DNA of 64,000 nt from Deltaproteobacteria bacterium. Its GTDB lineage: Bacteria > Bdellovibrionota > FAC87 > UBA2466. The stretch is from the NCBI GenBank assembly GCA_016196825.1, contig JACPWY010000034.1, forward strand, positions 1 through 64,000. Reading direction: 5' to 3'. The position numbers and the translations under genes were made by a program. Numbering within the stretch: position 1 is the first letter of the stretch; every line of letters begins with the position of its first letter. This document shows, in pieces, positions 1 through 7,856 of this stretch. The notes beneath the pieces are model-generated. The model was not told the origin of the DNA. It was given only the letters and a program-made list of their open reading frames with translations, and did not search any database.

Positions 1-315
1 ATTATGCTTGTTGATAACTTTAAGGAGCAGCGTGGCATTAGATACCGACAATGAACCTCGATCAATCAGCTCAAGCATCTTGGGACATTCCCTGCTCTTT
101 CGGGCAATGCCTACGAGTGAATAGGCCTGAAAATCGCTCAGCCCTAGCGGGCCCACACAATAGGACCGCATCGAGGCAAAACCCAAGGCGACAAATCCCC
201 GAGTTCTATCCATCTCATTCAACAGATCGATGAGGTGTCTCTCACAGCGTTTGAATTCTTTTGCGACGCCAAGGGTCTTCTCATGCAGGGAGAGAATCAC
301 GCGAGAAATCATCAT
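1..315 (-). CDS. HNH/DUF222-like protein, N-terminal part (runs off left edge)
   Basis: This frame is open from an ATG at 315 down to base 1, giving 105 residues with no stop. Two ATG codons stand in tandem, and GAGGTG lies four bases upstream of the first. The protein carries the pattern of an N-terminal domain I associate with a large family of Bdellovibrio-type HNH endonuclease-like proteins: a segment with VDR/MDR-like acidic-basic residues, a G(F/Y)-S(M/L)-xxYC stretch (GFASMRSYC), a LGLSxxQAYxL-like stretch (GLSDFQAYSL), then ARKSRE and a LIDRGSLSVSNA stretch. In full-length members the C-terminus carries an HNH nuclease motif, which would lie outside this window. Their biological role is not established. 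Family membership is from memory of the pattern; that the ORF is real is supported by the RBS and codon-like composition. Confidence 0.68.
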   Translation of the reverse strand, partial: MMISRVILSLHEKTLGVAKEFKRCERHLIDLLNEMDRTRGFVALGFASMRSYCVGPLGLSDFQAYSLVGIARKSRECPKMLELIDRGSLSVSNATLLLKVINKHN

Positions 316-337
316 GAAGCACCTCAATATCGACGAT

Positions 338-366
338 AGATCTAACAAATACAGATGATATGTCAA
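338..366 (-). promoter_or_regulatory. Possible sigma-70 promoter for the left-edge gene
   Basis: On the minus strand a perfect TTGACA (-35, + strand 361-366) lies 16-17 bases before TAGATC/AGATCT (weak -10, around 338-344). Transcription would start about 15-20 bases before the ATG at 315. The -10 match is poor. Confidence 0.3.
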
Positions 367-570
367 TGTGAAATGTCCCGATCTCTCGTCGATAAAGAGA
401 GACTTTCTGGGAAAGAAATACCAGTTTCGTTGCCCGGGCAATTAGCTGCGCGTCGGTACGCGGCAGCGACCGCCGACTACGGGCGATGTTCGGCCGCAAT
501 CGTCTTTGGTGACGTGAGTAAGTTCCGGCACCACACTTGTGCAGGGCGTATTCTGCAGTACAGTATTTCA

Positions 571-1313
571 ATGATCGTTCGACCATTTTCATTCGCCATT
601 GGATTATTCCTACTAGGGATCTCTGCATCCTATGCAGAGCATTTTCAGGAGAAGGCGATGTCGATTCTGCGAAATTCCATCCCATCGAGTATTGAAACCG
701 AAGTCATGGGTCCGATAGCTTCTAAAATAGACAATCAGTACGTACTGGATGTTTTTGAAAAAGCAGTACAAGTAATGGGCGTACAAAAAAGCAAGACACG
801 GCTTGGCTCGGTTCACTTCGCTCATGCGGTTCGCGATCTGGGGCCGGCTCTCGAAGGTGTGATTTCGGCGGCGACCACAGATGAGACCGTGGAGGTGTTT
901 AAGCTTCTAATTGGGCATCACTTCGACCAAGACCATGCGGGGGCAGTTGATCTCAGAACCTATAAGTCTCTTGCCGATGAGATAAAGTCGGGAAGGCTAA
1001 AGCCACAGGGATTGGAGTATCTTAGACTTGCCTTGGCGTCACAGGCGAATAACCGGTTTCTACACTTCGGCAATGGCGAAATAGGGTTCTCGTCAACGGA
1101 AAAGACTTAATTGCCACCCTTCCCGCCGTAAAAACGGCAGACAATGCTATCCAGCTGATCAATCTAGCTCGGGGCGATAGAGGGCTTCCGTCCGTCGCTT
1201 CCTTAAGCGATCTGGTTCCGGTGGTTCAAAAGGGTGCATTTTTGCGAGCGTGTGAGGCGTTGGGCAAGTTCGCTCCTAGCCGATTGAAAAGCCTCTTGCG
1301 GCGGCGCAATTGA
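571..1313 (+). pseudogene. Secreted protein of unknown function, interrupted by a -1 frameshift
   Basis: The ATG at 571 starts a protein with a clear signal peptide (basic start, hydrophobic core ending ISASYA, cleavage before EHF). The frame stops at 1110. In the +2 frame, protein-like sequence continues without a break (VLVNGKDLIATL..., then a Leu/Ala/Val-rich helical stretch) to a TGA at 1311-1313. Adding one G to the GGG run at 1084-1086 joins both halves into one protein of about 247 residues (..NGEIG-VLVNG..). So this is either a recent one-base deletion in a homopolymer or a sequencing error. The protein family is not recognised; the mature part looks mostly alpha-helical. The gene stands between the divergent left-edge gene and the convergent hemH. 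Confidence 0.7.
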
Positions 1314-1336
1314 TCTCGCTTGCCGCAAACTCTGAT

Positions 1337-2395
1337 TTAGGTTGAGCCTGCAAGCGGGGGGGCTGTAGCGCCCTCACCATGGAAACACAGTTCCAGCCTC
1401 TCCCGAACCCACGTGCTCACGGCTTCGGCCCATTCGGGCTCGCTGTTGAGTGACGGTACGAGTTTGAGCGCTTCGCCGCCGTGATTCTGAAAAGTTCGGG
1501 CGCCGCGGATCTGAACCTCTTCCAAAGTCTCGAGGCAATCGGCGACAAAGGATGGGCAGACGACGGCGAGTCGCTTCACCCCTTCGTGCGGGAGCTCGGC
1601 GTACCGGGTGTCGGAAAACGGTGTGATCCAGCGGCTGTTCAGGCGAGACTGAAAGGCCACCTCAAATTGGTCTGGGGCGAGGGCGAGGCGTTTTGCCAGT
1701 TCGCGGGCCGTGAAAAAACATTGGGCGCGGTAGCAAAGGCGGTTATTGTCACTGAGTGAATCACAGCATTGGTCATCGACCTTGCAAAAGTCATGGAGTT
1801 TGGTGACATGCCGAATGGGTAGGCCGTGGAACGAAAAAAGAACGCGATCCCACTGGAAATCACTGAGGGCGGAGCGAACCCTTTCTGCGTAGAGATCAAG
1901 AAAAGCGGGGCGATCAAAAAACGGTGCGAGGATCTCGGTGGACAGATCGCCCGAGCGCTTGATGACTTCAGAGCGGGCCGATTCGGTGGCTGAGAGAGAG
2001 TATTGTGGGTAGAGCGGAATGGCCACGAGGCGCGTGACCCCCTCCTCGCGCATCTCTGAGACTACCTCTTTGATAGACGGGTTTCCGTAACGCATAGCTG
2101 CCTTCACGACAAACTGGGAACCCATGATTTTTCCGACGGAATCGGCCAGACGGCGAGAGTGGTAGAGAAGCGGAGAGCCGGTCGAGGACCAGATGAGTTG
2201 GTACAAAGCGGCGGAGGCGATCTTTCGTCGGGGAACAATCAACCAGTGCACGAGCGCATAACGAATGGGCGCGGGGAGATCGAGCACGAAGGGATCGGAG
2301 AGAAACTCCTTAAGATAGGTTCCCACGGCTTGGGGCGTGGGAATGTCGGGCGTGCCGATATTAATAAGCAGGATGCCGGTCTTGGATGACTCCAT
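1337..2395 (-). CDS. hemH: Ferrochelatase (protoporphyrin IX), probable [2Fe-2S] form
   Basis: HemH inserts ferrous iron into protoporphyrin IX, the last step of heme synthesis. The 352-residue protein shows the N-terminal GILLINIGTPD-like start, the catalytic SFHGLP (His about residue 190) and the C-terminal CPSFVADCLETLEE block with the conserved Glu. The frame can be extended to a TTG at 2413, but the ATG at 2395 fits the family start. Directly after SFHGLP lies a segment with five cysteines within 23 residues (204, 210, 211, 221, 226). This is the place where a class of ferrochelatases from Myxococcus, Bdellovibrio and relatives is known to bind a [2Fe-2S] cluster through four internal cysteines of a short segment, instead of C-terminal ones. 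The cluster is inferred from this match. Gene stands alone between a frameshifted gene and a methyltransferase gene on the same strand. Confidence 0.95.
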   Translation of the reverse strand: MESSKTGILLINIGTPDIPTPQAVGTYLKEFLSDPFVLDLPAPIRYALVHWLIVPRRKIASAALYQLIWSSTGSPLLYHSRRLADSVGKIMGSQFVVKAAMRYGNPSIKEVVSEMREEGVTRLVAIPLYPQYSLSATESARSEVIKRSGDLSTEILAPFFDRPAFLDLYAERVRSALSDFQWDRVLFSFHGLPIRHVTKLHDFCKVDDQCCDSLSDNNRLCYRAQCFFTARELAKRLALAPDQFEVAFQSRLNSRWITPFSDTRYAELPHEGVKRLAVVCPSFVADCLETLEEVQIRGARTFQNHGGEALKLVPSLNSEPEWAEAVSTWVRERLELCFHGEGATAPPLAGST

Positions 2396-2431
2396 GGGTC
2401 GGTAGAATAGCAAACTGTCTTGCCAGAGGCT

Positions 2432-3058
2432 TCAAAGTTTTGAATGATTCAATTTGCGAAGATCGACGTAAAGGCTTTCCCACTCTCGATCAGGTGAATC
2501 CAACGCCCCTAACCGCGGGTCGAGACTTCGGCCGAAACTTTGGAAGACGATGGTTTGGAATCCAGCCCGCTGTGCGAGATACAGAAGTTCCTCACGGTCA
2601 TAGATCCACGAATGGCCCCAAAACTGAAAAAGCTGGTTGAGGCGCCACGCTGGTCTGTCGGGGGGGTGGGCCGTCCATTGGGAAAGGTAGTTCTTGGATT
2701 GGGCTTGATAGGTGGTGCATCCGGAAAGGTAGCCTTCGGCGTGTCGGCGGAGATCGGGCGTGGAGAGTCGCACGATTCCACCGGGCTTCAAGACGCGCAA
2801 GACCTCCGTGAGCCACACGATGCCACTCTTGAGAGGGATATGTTCGATAAAATGTTGGGCGAAGACAAACTCGAGTGAGTCGGTTGGAAATGGCAGCGGG
2901 TCGGTTGCGTTGTGTTGGAGAAACGACGGGGGGAGAAGGGTTGCCTGAGGTGGGCGCGCATCCACATTGAGGCAGTCCGCGAGCAGGCGCTCGCCGCAGC
3001 CGTAGTTCAGGCCACGGGGAACCGAATTGTGCGAAGAGCTGGGGACCGAGTGATCCAT
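2432..3058 (-). CDS. Class I SAM-dependent methyltransferase
   Basis: A 208-residue protein with the compact fold of the UbiE/BioC-type methyltransferases (Methyltransf_11-like). Motif I is LNYGCG (17-22), followed by an acidic loop with NVDA (31-34) that would bind the ribose of SAM. A DSLEFVFAQHFIEHI segment matches the motif before the fourth strand, and VLKPGG (89-94) is the typical post-III turn. A tryptophan-rich C-terminal half (HSWIYDREEL, AQRAGF) resembles methyltransferases found in polysaccharide or glycosylation clusters, where the last domain reads (H)...Y...EEL..L...AGF. Substrate is not predictable. It is 37 bases upstream of hemH on the same strand, so co-transcription is possible. 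Divergent from the M20 peptidase gene, with 93 bases between starts. Confidence 0.85.
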   Translation of the reverse strand: MDHSVPSSSHNSVPRGLNYGCGERLLADCLNVDARPPQATLLPPSFLQHNATDPLPFPTDSLEFVFAQHFIEHIPLKSGIVWLTEVLRVLKPGGIVRLSTPDLRRHAEGYLSGCTTYQAQSKNYLSQWTAHPPDRPAWRLNQLFQFWGHSWIYDREELLYLAQRAGFQTIVFQSFGRSLDPRLGALDSPDREWESLYVDLRKLNHSKL

Positions 3059-3151
3059 GGAGGGGCAATCTACCCCTTGGACCGCGGAGTTTTCAATCGC
3101 GCCGCGGAAACTCTCTCTTGAAATACAACGGCCACGCCGTAGGATTGGCTC

Positions 3152-4516
3152 ATGTTCATCGCATTGTTTGCATCGCTGGCCTTGGCTTCCACACCGGAAT
3201 TGTTCGATCAGGGAATTGAGAAATTTCGGGGAACCTTGAAGGATATGGTTGCGGCCGACACAACCAATCCGCCGGGGAATGAACGAAGGATTGCAGAGCT
3301 GGTAGTGGCGCGCCTCAAGGCCGAGGGGATCCCGTCGGAAATTGTGGAGTTCGCACCGGGTCGGGCCAATCTCGTGGCTCGTTTGAAGGGGGGTGATCCG
3401 AAAGGGATCCTGCTACTCGCCCATGAGGATGTTGTTGGCACCGAAAACCAGGACTGGAGCTCGCTTCCTCACGTTGTGACGGAAAAGGACGGTTATTTGG
3501 TGGGGCGCGGGGTGGGGGATGACCTCGGAATGGCGGCGATGTCGCTTGAGACCTTCATCTTGATTCACAAATCGGGTCGGCCGTTGAAACGGGACCTCGT
3601 ACTGGCACTCACCGGGGACGAGGAATCGGATGGTGCGGGCGTGCAGTGGCTCCTCAAGAATCGTCCGGATCTCTTGATGTCTTCGATTGCGATCAACGAG
3701 GGGGGCGGAATCGTTTTGGATCAGGAGACGGGGCGGGTGAAATTTCTTTCGCTCCAGGTGGCTGAAAAGTTCTATCAAGATATCGAGGTAACCGCGCGTG
3801 GAACGACGGGCCATTCGAGTGTGCCGCTGCCCGACAACGCTATCTATCGTCTGAGTCGAGCCCTGGCCCATTTCGATAAGCAAAAGTCGCTGCCCAATCT
3901 GCAGCCCTTGATCAAGAGCTATCTCAAGGAGCGGGCTAAGGTGGAGCCGGCCAAAGTGGCCAGGGCGATGCTGAGTCTTGCGGGAAATAGCAAGCCGCCG
4001 GCCTCGGCGCTGGCTGTGATGGAGTCCGATCCTATTCTCAGCGCGACGATTCGCACGACCTGTGTGGCTACGATGCTGAGCGGGGGGACGCGTGTGAACG
4101 CCCTGCCAGCCGAGGCGAAGGCAAATATCAACTGTCGAGTGTTGCCGGGGACGACAAAGGAACAGGTCGAAAAATTTATTCGGGATGGCCTGGGAGATCC
4201 CAAGCTTGAGATCCGGTTTCTGAATGAGTTTGCTCCGACCTTTGAGTCGCCTCTTGAAGGAGCGGGGCCGCAAGCCATCACGAAGATCGCCCGAGAGATG
4301 TGGCCGGGTGTCCCGGTGATACCCGTGATGGCGAAGGGGGCCACCGATTCCAAGTTTCTGCGGGAGAAGGGGATCGCGGCCTACGGGATGAATCCAATTG
4401 CTCTCACCGAGACGGATGGTCGTCGAATGCATGGCATCGATGAGCGGATCCCCGTGAGCTCGCTGAGGCCCGGAATTGAGTTCTACTACCGGTTGGTGAG
4501 CGAGCTGGTATTTTGA
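3152..4516 (+). CDS. M20/M25/M40 family metallopeptidase, exported
   Basis: A 454-residue zinc peptidase of the ArgE/DapE/CPG2 family, which removes N-terminal acyl groups or cleaves dipeptides using two zinc ions. Seen directly: a short signal-peptide-like start (MFIALFASLALAS), the metal-ligand motif LLLAHEDVV (His91, Asp93), GRGVGDD with the bridging Asp (about 123/124), GDEES with the catalytic and ligand Glu (157/158), INEGG (181-185) and a dimerisation domain beginning near ARGTTGHSSVPLP. The C-terminal ligand histidine is in the GRRMHGIDERIP region. The N-terminal signal suggests periplasmic action on peptides, in keeping with a scavenging or predatory life; that role is inference. Its last 31 bases overlap the end of the convergent glycosyltransferase gene. 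Confidence 0.92.
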   Translation: MFIALFASLALASTPELFDQGIEKFRGTLKDMVAADTTNPPGNERRIAELVVARLKAEGIPSEIVEFAPGRANLVARLKGGDPKGILLLAHEDVVGTENQDWSSLPHVVTEKDGYLVGRGVGDDLGMAAMSLETFILIHKSGRPLKRDLVLALTGDEESDGAGVQWLLKNRPDLLMSSIAINEGGGIVLDQETGRVKFLSLQVAEKFYQDIEVTARGTTGHSSVPLPDNAIYRLSRALAHFDKQKSLPNLQPLIKSYLKERAKVEPAKVARAMLSLAGNSKPPASALAVMESDPILSATIRTTCVATMLSGGTRVNALPAEAKANINCRVLPGTTKEQVEKFIRDGLGDPKLEIRFLNEFAPTFESPLEGAGPQAITKIAREMWPGVPVIPVMAKGATDSKFLREKGIAAYGMNPIALTETDGRRMHGIDERIPVSSLRPGIEFYYRLVSELVF

Positions 4517-5283
4517 GGTTGAGGGCGATGGCGCAGGAGTCGCTGAGTGTAGGTGGAGGCGGCGAGAGGTCCGTGCCGCCGCCGCAGGGTCTTCGCCATC
4601 AGCGTTTGAGTGATGAGAGCTGCGTGTTCGGATGAGAATCGTTGTGAGGCCGATTCGGGATTCCTGAATTTCAGGCAAGCGAATTGGGACGAATAAGCTT
4701 GGCCGTCGTGGTCGCCCATCTTGAGAAACGCGTCGATCCCTTCAGCTGTGAAAACGGGCTCCTCGAATCCACCGATGTTTTCAAGGGCGCTCCGCCTGAA
4801 GGTCATCGTACTGAAGACGAATTGGTACGGTTGGGCGAGGTCATACCCCATTTGAAATCCAATGCTGGGCAGGGAGTGCCACCGAGAATTCGGGGCCTTC
4901 ACCGCCGCTCGGCCGCAAACCACGCTGACAGAGGCTTTATTGGAAAGGATCGATGCGTGGGTGGAGATCTTTTTGGGTAAGAGGAGATCTCCAGCGTCGA
5001 GGATTGAGACATAGGTGCCCTGGGCGGCATTGAGAAGGCGATTCCGGGAGGCGGTGGGGCCTAGGTTTTTCTCGTTGCGTAGGACGGTGATCCTTTCTTG
5101 TCCTGCACTCCACTTTTCAAGGACGTCTTGGGTACCATCAGTTGAGGCGTCATCACAAATGAGGAGTTCTGTATCGGGTGCCAGGGAGGCCAACACCGAG
5201 CCAGCGGTGAGGGAAAGGCCCATGAGATCGTTGTAAACGCAGGTGATGACCGAGGTTGTGATCACCGTTAGATCTTTACCCAC
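4486..5283 (-). CDS. Family 2 glycosyltransferase
   Basis: A 265-residue GT-A fold glycosyltransferase (GT2). The N-terminal nucleotide-sugar binding half has SVITCVYND, LLICDDASTDG (acidic loop, 40-50) and the NLGPTASRNRLL motif. The usual DxD metal site appears as LDAGDLL (95-101), where Gly replaces one residue of the common DADD form. After the core a segment with FRRSALENIGGFEE is the standard acceptor-side loop of this family. No membrane segment is seen, so it is probably cytosolic or peripheral, acting on lipid-linked or surface glycan precursors. The convergent M20 gene overlaps its 3' end by 31 bases, and it diverges from the Rieske oxygenase gene with 44 bases between. Confidence 0.9.
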   Translation of the reverse strand: MGKDLTVITTSVITCVYNDLMGLSLTAGSVLASLAPDTELLICDDASTDGTQDVLEKWSAGQERITVLRNEKNLGPTASRNRLLNAAQGTYVSILDAGDLLLPKKISTHASILSNKASVSVVCGRAAVKAPNSRWHSLPSIGFQMGYDLAQPYQFVFSTMTFRRSALENIGGFEEPVFTAEGIDAFLKMGDHDGQAYSSQFACLKFRNPESASQRFSSEHAALITQTLMAKTLRRRHGPLAASTYTQRLLRHRPQPQNTSSLTNR

Positions 5284-5327
5284 TTCAATGGAACTTGTAA
5301 AAAGGGGGTTGGTTTCTGGGTAAAGCG

Positions 5328-6416
5328 ATGCGTCAGTTGAGAAGAATGCGGCCGGCCTCGGCGTATATTGACCAGTCTCAATTCGACAGGGAAATGGCAG
5401 CGCATTTTCTCAGCGGCTGGGTTGGGGTCGGGCGATCGGAAGATTTGCCTGAAACGGGCTCTTTCGTTCAGAGATCGATAGCGGGTGAAAAGTTGCTTCT
5501 AGTGAGAGGCCCGGACCAGATTCGGGCGTTTCACAATGTCTGTCGGCATCGAGGGACGCAGCTATGCTCTCAGGGGCGGGGCCATTTTGTGGGGAGTATC
5601 CAGTGCTCCTATCATGCTTGGACCTGGGGGCTCGATGGGCGACTCAGGGCCGCGCCTCACTTTTCTGAGGACGATGGATTTCGGCTGGAAGATTTTCCTC
5701 TGCATTCGCCGGAGTGCGCGCAATGGGGTGGGCACCTGTTTGTGAATCTCTCTAAAAATCCGGCGCCGCTCGAGGATGGGCTCGGCTCCGTGATGAAAAA
5801 GTTTGCGCCCTGGCCGATGGAGAATCTGCGGATTGGCCACACCATTTGCTATGACGTGGCTGCCAATTGGAAACTCATCATTCAGAACTATTCCGAGTGC
5901 CTTCATTGCCCGACGGTCCATCCGGCGTTGGCAAGGCTGTCACACTATATGACGGGCGACAACGAGCCCGCGACCCAATTCTATCTTGGCGGGACAATGA
6001 AGCTGAATGATGGCGTGAAGACGATGACGATGAGCGGGGAAAGCAACCGGGCGATCTTCTCGTCGCTCGGGGAGTATGATCGTAGGCATATCTACTATTA
6101 TGCTCTGATTCCCAATATGCTGCTGAGTCTGCACCCCGACTATGTCGTGAGTTATACACTGTGGCCGAAGGCGCCCAACCGAACCGAGATTGTTTGTGAT
6201 TTCCAGTTTGATCCGGTGGAAATGCGATGCCCTGGTTTTAGCGCGATGGATGCGGTTGAATTCTGGGATCTGACCAACCGGCAGGATTGGCGTGTCTCGG
6301 AGCTCTCTCAGCTCGGCATGAATTCGTTGAGCTATATGCCGGGCCCGTACTCCATTCGTGAAGGGCTTCTTGCAGCCTTCGATGAGATCATGATCAAGGC
6401 GCTGGATGGCGTCTAA
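5328..6416 (+). CDS. Rieske non-heme iron oxygenase, alpha subunit
   Basis: A 362-residue aromatic-ring-hydroxylating-type oxygenase. The Rieske [2Fe-2S] site is complete: CRH (Cys72, His74) and CSYH (Cys93, His96). The mononuclear iron site appears in NYSECLHCPTVHPAL (His193, His198), with a late aspartate in the WDLTNRQDW stretch. This last stretch and the following SELSQLG...GPYS sequence are most like the glycine-betaine/carnitine/stachydrine monooxygenase group, which demethylates or cleaves quaternary ammonium compounds, so such a substrate is a reasonable inference. A ferredoxin reductase partner is not in the window. The next gene, an amino-acid permease, starts inside the last codons of this one (ATG at 6406), so the two form a tightly coupled pair. 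Confidence 0.9.
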   Translation: MRQLRRMRPASAYIDQSQFDREMAAHFLSGWVGVGRSEDLPETGSFVQRSIAGEKLLLVRGPDQIRAFHNVCRHRGTQLCSQGRGHFVGSIQCSYHAWTWGLDGRLRAAPHFSEDDGFRLEDFPLHSPECAQWGGHLFVNLSKNPAPLEDGLGSVMKKFAPWPMENLRIGHTICYDVAANWKLIIQNYSECLHCPTVHPALARLSHYMTGDNEPATQFYLGGTMKLNDGVKTMTMSGESNRAIFSSLGEYDRRHIYYYALIPNMLLSLHPDYVVSYTLWPKAPNRTEIVCDFQFDPVEMRCPGFSAMDAVEFWDLTNRQDWRVSELSQLGMNSLSYMPGPYSIREGLLAAFDEIMIKALDGV

Positions 6417-7839
6417 AGATCGGCTTGTTCCGGAGCTCTCCTTTCTGCCGGCCATGGCGCTTGTGATCGGGGCTACGATCGGATCGGGGATCTTTGTCTG
6501 TACGACCGACATGGCGCACTCGCTCCCGAGTGGGCCTTGGGTGATTGGCGTTTGGATCGCGGCGGGGCTCATGACTCTATTGGGAGCTCTGAGCCTCAGC
6601 GAGTTGGCGACTTTGATCCCGGAAACCGGTGGGCCCTATGCTTTTTTGCGACGAGCCTATGGCGAGTCGTGGGGCTTTGCGTTTGGATGGGCCAACTTGG
6701 CGGTGGCCGGATCGGGGGGCATTGCCGGGACGGCGTACCTCACGGCGAGTTGTGTGAATGCCTTCGTTCCGCTGCCGCATTTGGGGGCGGAGCTCGAGCG
6801 GTGGTCGATTCACATTCCCTATCTGGGGGACATCTTTCCGTTGGCGCAGTTTGGGCTCAAGAGTGTTTCGGCTCTGATTATTGCCTTTCTCACTGGGATC
6901 AACGTGGTTGGGATTCGGCTGGGGGCGTGGGTGCAGTCAATCTCCACGGGGCTAAAGCTCGTCTTGATTCTGGGAATAATTGCGGTGGCCTACGCATTGG
7001 GTGCTCAAGCAACGTTTCCCCCGATGGCGGCCGCGCCGGCGATGCCGGTGGGTGCGGCGCTGATCACGGCCATTGCCGCGGCTTTGTCGAGCGCATTCTG
7101 GGCCTATGACGGCTGGGCTAACCTAAGCTACGTGTCTGGGGAGATCAAAAATTCCGCGAGGATAGTCCCGAGGGCGATCGTGACGGGCACCTTGATCGTG
7201 ATCGTGGTCTATACGCTGATTAACATAGCCTATTTTCGTGTCCTGCCAGTTGAAAATATCCTCGGCTCACCCGAAGGGAACGTAGGGGCCGCGATGGTGG
7301 AAGCGATCGTGGGCAAGGGTGGCGCACTCTTTGTGACCGCGCTCATCCTGCTCTCGGTATTTGACTGCACCAACGCTGGCATTCTCACCAGCGCCCGCGT
7401 CTACTATGCTATGGCGGCTGACGGTTGCTTTCCGAAACGATTGTCGAGTATTCATCCCAAGTTTAGCTCACCCCACATTGCACTGTGGGTGCAGATGTTT
7501 TTTTCGGTAGTGCTCGTCTTTACCGGCAGCTTCGAGCTCATCGCCAGCATGTATGTCTTCGTGAACTGGCTCTTCTACCTCCTCTTGGTCTGCGCCGTAT
7601 TTGTTCTGCGCAGGAGAATGGGTGGGACGCCATCCACCGGCTACCGCACGCCGCTCTACCCCTGGCCGCCATTACTCTTCGCACTTTTCTCGACCGGCTT
7701 TCTGATCGCAACGCTCATAGGCGACATCCAGTCTTACGTGAGCGGTAGAGAGCCAATCATCAAAAGCCTAGCCGGCCTCATCCTTCTTCTCGCCGGTTAC
7801 CCGTTCTACAGGATGTGGAAGAGAGCGAACTTGCGCTAG
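6406..7839 (+). CDS. APC superfamily amino acid permease
   Basis: A 477-residue inner-membrane protein with about twelve hydrophobic segments. The first helix has the APC signature GATIGSGIF with the unwound glycine-rich turn that binds the substrate's amino and carboxyl groups. Next come the ETGGPYAFLRRAYG loop and the WAYDGWANLSYVSGEIKN segment typical of the LAT/basic-amino-acid exchanger branch. The start ATG lies 11 bases inside the upstream Rieske oxygenase gene, giving translational coupling. This suggests that the permease imports the oxygenase substrate or exchanges a related amine; the substrate itself is not readable from sequence. Length and topology are normal for the family. Confidence 0.92.
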   Translation: MASKDRLVPELSFLPAMALVIGATIGSGIFVCTTDMAHSLPSGPWVIGVWIAAGLMTLLGALSLSELATLIPETGGPYAFLRRAYGESWGFAFGWANLAVAGSGGIAGTAYLTASCVNAFVPLPHLGAELERWSIHIPYLGDIFPLAQFGLKSVSALIIAFLTGINVVGIRLGAWVQSISTGLKLVLILGIIAVAYALGAQATFPPMAAAPAMPVGAALITAIAAALSSAFWAYDGWANLSYVSGEIKNSARIVPRAIVTGTLIVIVVYTLINIAYFRVLPVENILGSPEGNVGAAMVEAIVGKGGALFVTALILLSVFDCTNAGILTSARVYYAMAADGCFPKRLSSIHPKFSSPHIALWVQMFFSVVLVFTGSFELIASMYVFVNWLFYLLLVCAVFVLRRRMGGTPSTGYRTPLYPWPPLLFALFSTGFLIATLIGDIQSYVSGREPIIKSLAGLILLLAGYPFYRMWKRANLR

Positions 7840-7856
7840 GCACGAAGCTTGCTTGG

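Noticed and set aside
51-233. 60-codon + strand ORF at the left edge
   Set aside because: It lies opposite the better-supported minus-strand HNH-type gene (1-315), which has a ribosome site and family motifs.
532-547. CGGCAC-CACAC-TTGTG as a sigma-54 promoter before the 571 gene
   Set aside because: The -12 element lacks the essential GC (reads GT), so it was not counted with the other four sites.
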